From positions 6,749-14,018 of the forward strand of contig DCTX01000084.1 of the NCBI GenBank assembly GCA_002329325.1: 7,270 bases of DNA, read 5' to 3'. The first letter of the stretch is position 1, and each line of letters opens with the position of its first letter. Source of the DNA: Anaerolineales bacterium UBA1429. GTDB taxonomy: Bacteria > Chloroflexota > Anaerolineae > UBA1429. Position numbers and translations under genes: made by a program. The notes under the pieces were generated by a model. That model worked only from the letters and a program-made list of their open reading frames with translations, searched no databases and was not told where the DNA came from. Below are positions 6,272 through 7,270 of the stretch, piece after piece.

Positions 6272-7120
6272 TCAGCCCCTGTCCAGTTCGCGCTGGGCCA
6301 GCAGCTCCAGCAGGTGGCTCAGGACCGTCTCGCGATCCTGCCCTGCCAGGGCCAGCGCCACCTGAGCCATCAGGATGCCATAGCGCACCCCTACGTCGTA
6401 GCGACGCCCCTGGCTCTCCAGGGCCAAGTACCGCTCGCGGCGCGCCAGCTCATCCAGGGCGTCGGACAGGGTCACCGCCTGGCGCCCTTCCCGCAGCCGG
6501 GCATCGAGGATCTCCATGATCAGGGGGGTGAGCACGTGCATGCCAAAGAAGCAGAGATAGTGGCCTGCCCGGAGGCCCGAGACCACCAGCCATTGCTCGG
6601 CCTCGGTAGGCGTCGGCTTCTCCATCACACGTTCGACGGCGTAGAGGCGGTCGCTGCCCGAGACCCGCTTGCCGCCGATGCAACCATAGTAGGGCAGCAG
6701 GCTCTCTCGCGAGGGCGTCACGGCGGAGACGGAGCAGGCGTGGCGCTCGGCCACCTGCACCAGGTCCTCGGCGCAGCCCATGGCCGTGTGAGAGATGGGC
6801 AGGTGATCGCTGACCAGATGCAGGAATGGCTCCTCGCCCACAAACTCGCGGGCGCAGTAGACGGCATGCCCGTAGCCGAGGGGCTCACCCTGGGGCACAA
6901 AGGTGAGGCGGTTGGCATAGTCTCCCACGGCCTCGGCGTAGGCGCGCTCGTCGCCGGGGCAGATGATGACGCACACCTGCTCGATCCCGGCGCGCAGCGT
7001 CTCCTCGACCAGGATGGTGAGGATCGGCTTCTCCTGACCGTCAGAGTCTATCAGCGTCTGCAGCGGCAGGGTGCGTTGCCTGCGGCCTGCTGCGGTGATG
7101 ACGGCTTTGGTGATGCGCAT
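6272..7120 (-). CDS. Divergent GalU-type sugar-1-phosphate nucleotidyltransferase
   Basis: A 282-residue protein of the NTP_transferase family, close to GalU (UTP--glucose-1-phosphate uridylyltransferase; E. coli GalU is about 300 residues). It would join an NTP and a sugar-1-phosphate to give an NDP-sugar and pyrophosphate in the cytosol. Seen motifs are AVITAAGRRQRTLPL (6-20), QGEPLGYGHAV (77-87, the nucleotide-binding loop of GalU), HLVSDHLPI (101-109, with D105 as the likely metal ligand where GalU usually has GDD), VERVMEKP (162-169) and YDVG (241-244). The N-terminal loop is unusual: the standard GLGTR is replaced by GRRQR, and the KE(M/L)LP segment by TLIDSDGQEKPIL (22-34). It may therefore act on another sugar or nucleotide, or play a regulatory role. 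The start is supported by AAGGAG six bases upstream and a promoter beyond it. It is the first gene of an operon with the large kinase-nucleotidyltransferase fusion. Confidence 0.88.
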   Translation of the reverse strand: MRITKAVITAAGRRQRTLPLQTLIDSDGQEKPILTILVEETLRAGIEQVCVIICPGDERAYAEAVGDYANRLTFVPQGEPLGYGHAVYCAREFVGEEPFLHLVSDHLPISHTAMGCAEDLVQVAERHACSVSAVTPSRESLLPYYGCIGGKRVSGSDRLYAVERVMEKPTPTEAEQWLVVSGLRAGHYLCFFGMHVLTPLIMEILDARLREGRQAVTLSDALDELARRERYLALESQGRRYDVGVRYGILMAQVALALAGQDRETVLSHLLELLAQRELDRG

Positions 7121-7157
7121 GGGCGGCTCCTTGATACGCTACACGTTGACCGTCGAG

Positions 7158-7186
7158 ATTCTAGACCATGACCCGGCGCCCGGCAA
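7158..7186 (-). promoter_or_regulatory. Probable promoter of the sugar-nucleotide operon
   Basis: On the minus strand TTGCCG (7181-7186) and TAGAAT (7158-7163) are separated by exactly 17 bases. Transcription would start near 7151, about 30 bases before the ATG at 7120. The -35 hexamer and spacer are the same as in the predicted pyrG promoter. The putative insertion-sequence end begins 17 bases upstream of the -35. Confidence 0.6.
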
Positions 7187-7209
7187 GTGCTTCCGACGAC
7201 CCCTGTCAT

Positions 7210-7255
7210 TCATCAATGATAATGCCACCATTGGTTCATCAGTCATAATGTCACC
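7210..7255. repeat. Two-copy imperfect direct repeat, 26-base period
   Basis: Unit 1 at 7210-7229 and unit 2 at 7236-7255 differ at three of 20 positions. They are separated by ATTGGT. Read on the minus strand each begins GGTG.CATTAT and ends TGATGA. The regular spacing of about 2.5 helical turns suggests a protein-binding array, for example transposase sites in a mobile-element end. Confidence 0.75.
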
Positions 7256-7257
7256 CC

Positions 7258-7270
7258 ATGGACGAGAAAG
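7258..7270 (+). CDS. Possible start of a transposase gene (only four codons visible)
   Basis: ATG GAC GAG AAA begins a frame reading MDEK that is open to the window edge. Many IS481-family transposases begin with MDE followed by a short region before a helix-turn-helix. No Shine-Dalgarno sequence is visible before it. The assignment rests on the adjacent repeats and on four residues only, so it is tentative. Confidence 0.25.

Larger units (their letters stand above)
7204..7270 (+). mobile_element. Possible left end of an IS481-like insertion sequence (continues off the right edge)
   Basis: From TGTCATTC at 7204 the composition turns AT-richer than anything else in the window. The segment holds a direct repeat of 20 bases (7210-7229 and 7236-7255, 17 of 20 identical, 26-base period), with the shared pattern TCATCA..ATAATG.CACC. 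An inverted repeat TCATT/AATGA occupies 7206-7219. Ends that begin with TGT and carry repeated motifs just before the transposase start are, from memory, typical of IS481-family elements. An ATG reading MDEK lies at 7258. The alternative is a repeated operator of an unknown regulator. The other end and the target duplication are outside the window. Confidence 0.4.

Noticed and set aside
6092..7171. 359-codon plus-strand frame across the GalU-like gene
   Set aside because: The opposite strand encodes a protein with clear NTP_transferase motifs; this frame has only biased composition.
1..7270. CRISPR array, tRNA, rRNA or prophage genes
   Set aside because: No regularly spaced repeat series, cloverleaf pattern, rRNA core sequence or phage-type protein is visible. 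The only direct repeat is the two-copy unit at 7210-7255.

Overview
The window is high-GC bacterial DNA with Shannon-dalgarno-led genes and sigma-70-type promoters. The style of the proteins, especially the GalU-like / giant kinase-nucleotidyltransferase pair and the MFS subfamily, suggests a Chloroflexota-like bacterium. That placement is an inference from protein resemblance and is not proven here.

Layout. (1) Positions 1-575, minus strand: the N-terminal third of CTP synthase (pyrG), running off the left edge. (2) Positions 576-783: a divergent intergenic region with a minus-strand promoter for pyrG and a strong plus-strand promoter for the next gene. (3) Positions 784-2043, plus: a 12-helix major facilitator superfamily (MFS) transporter of unknown substrate, starting at GTG. 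(4) Positions 2044-2282: non-coding, with potential alternative stem-loops, a promoter and a 5' UTR hairpin. (5) Positions 2283-2891, plus: a small lipoprotein with two PepSY-like halves. (6) A 25-bp convergent gap. (7) Positions 7120 to 2917, minus: a tight two-gene operon. The first gene encodes a divergent GalU-type sugar-1-phosphate nucleotidyltransferase. Four bases after it comes a 1116-residue protein that joins a helical N-terminal region, a fucokinase-like GHMP kinase region and a C-terminal UDPGP-type (eukaryotic-like) pyrophosphorylase domain. (8) Positions 7204-7270: an AT-richer segment with a 26-bp-period direct repeat and a start codon reading MDEK. It resembles the left end of an IS481-type insertion sequence that runs off the right edge.

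How the genes work together. The minus-strand operon is the most interesting part. Two different nucleotidyltransferase folds and a sugar-kinase-like module are co-translated. This fits a sugar to sugar-1-phosphate to NDP-sugar route that would feed glycan or glycoconjugate synthesis. The kinase-then-pyrophosphorylase order is the reverse of the known Fkp/FKGP fucose-salvage enzymes, and some active-site motifs of both proteins deviate from consensus, so the actual sugar and reactions are open. The MFS transporter and the lipoprotein have their own promoters, and nothing in the sequence ties them to the sugar operon. pyrG makes CTP and is an independent housekeeping gene.
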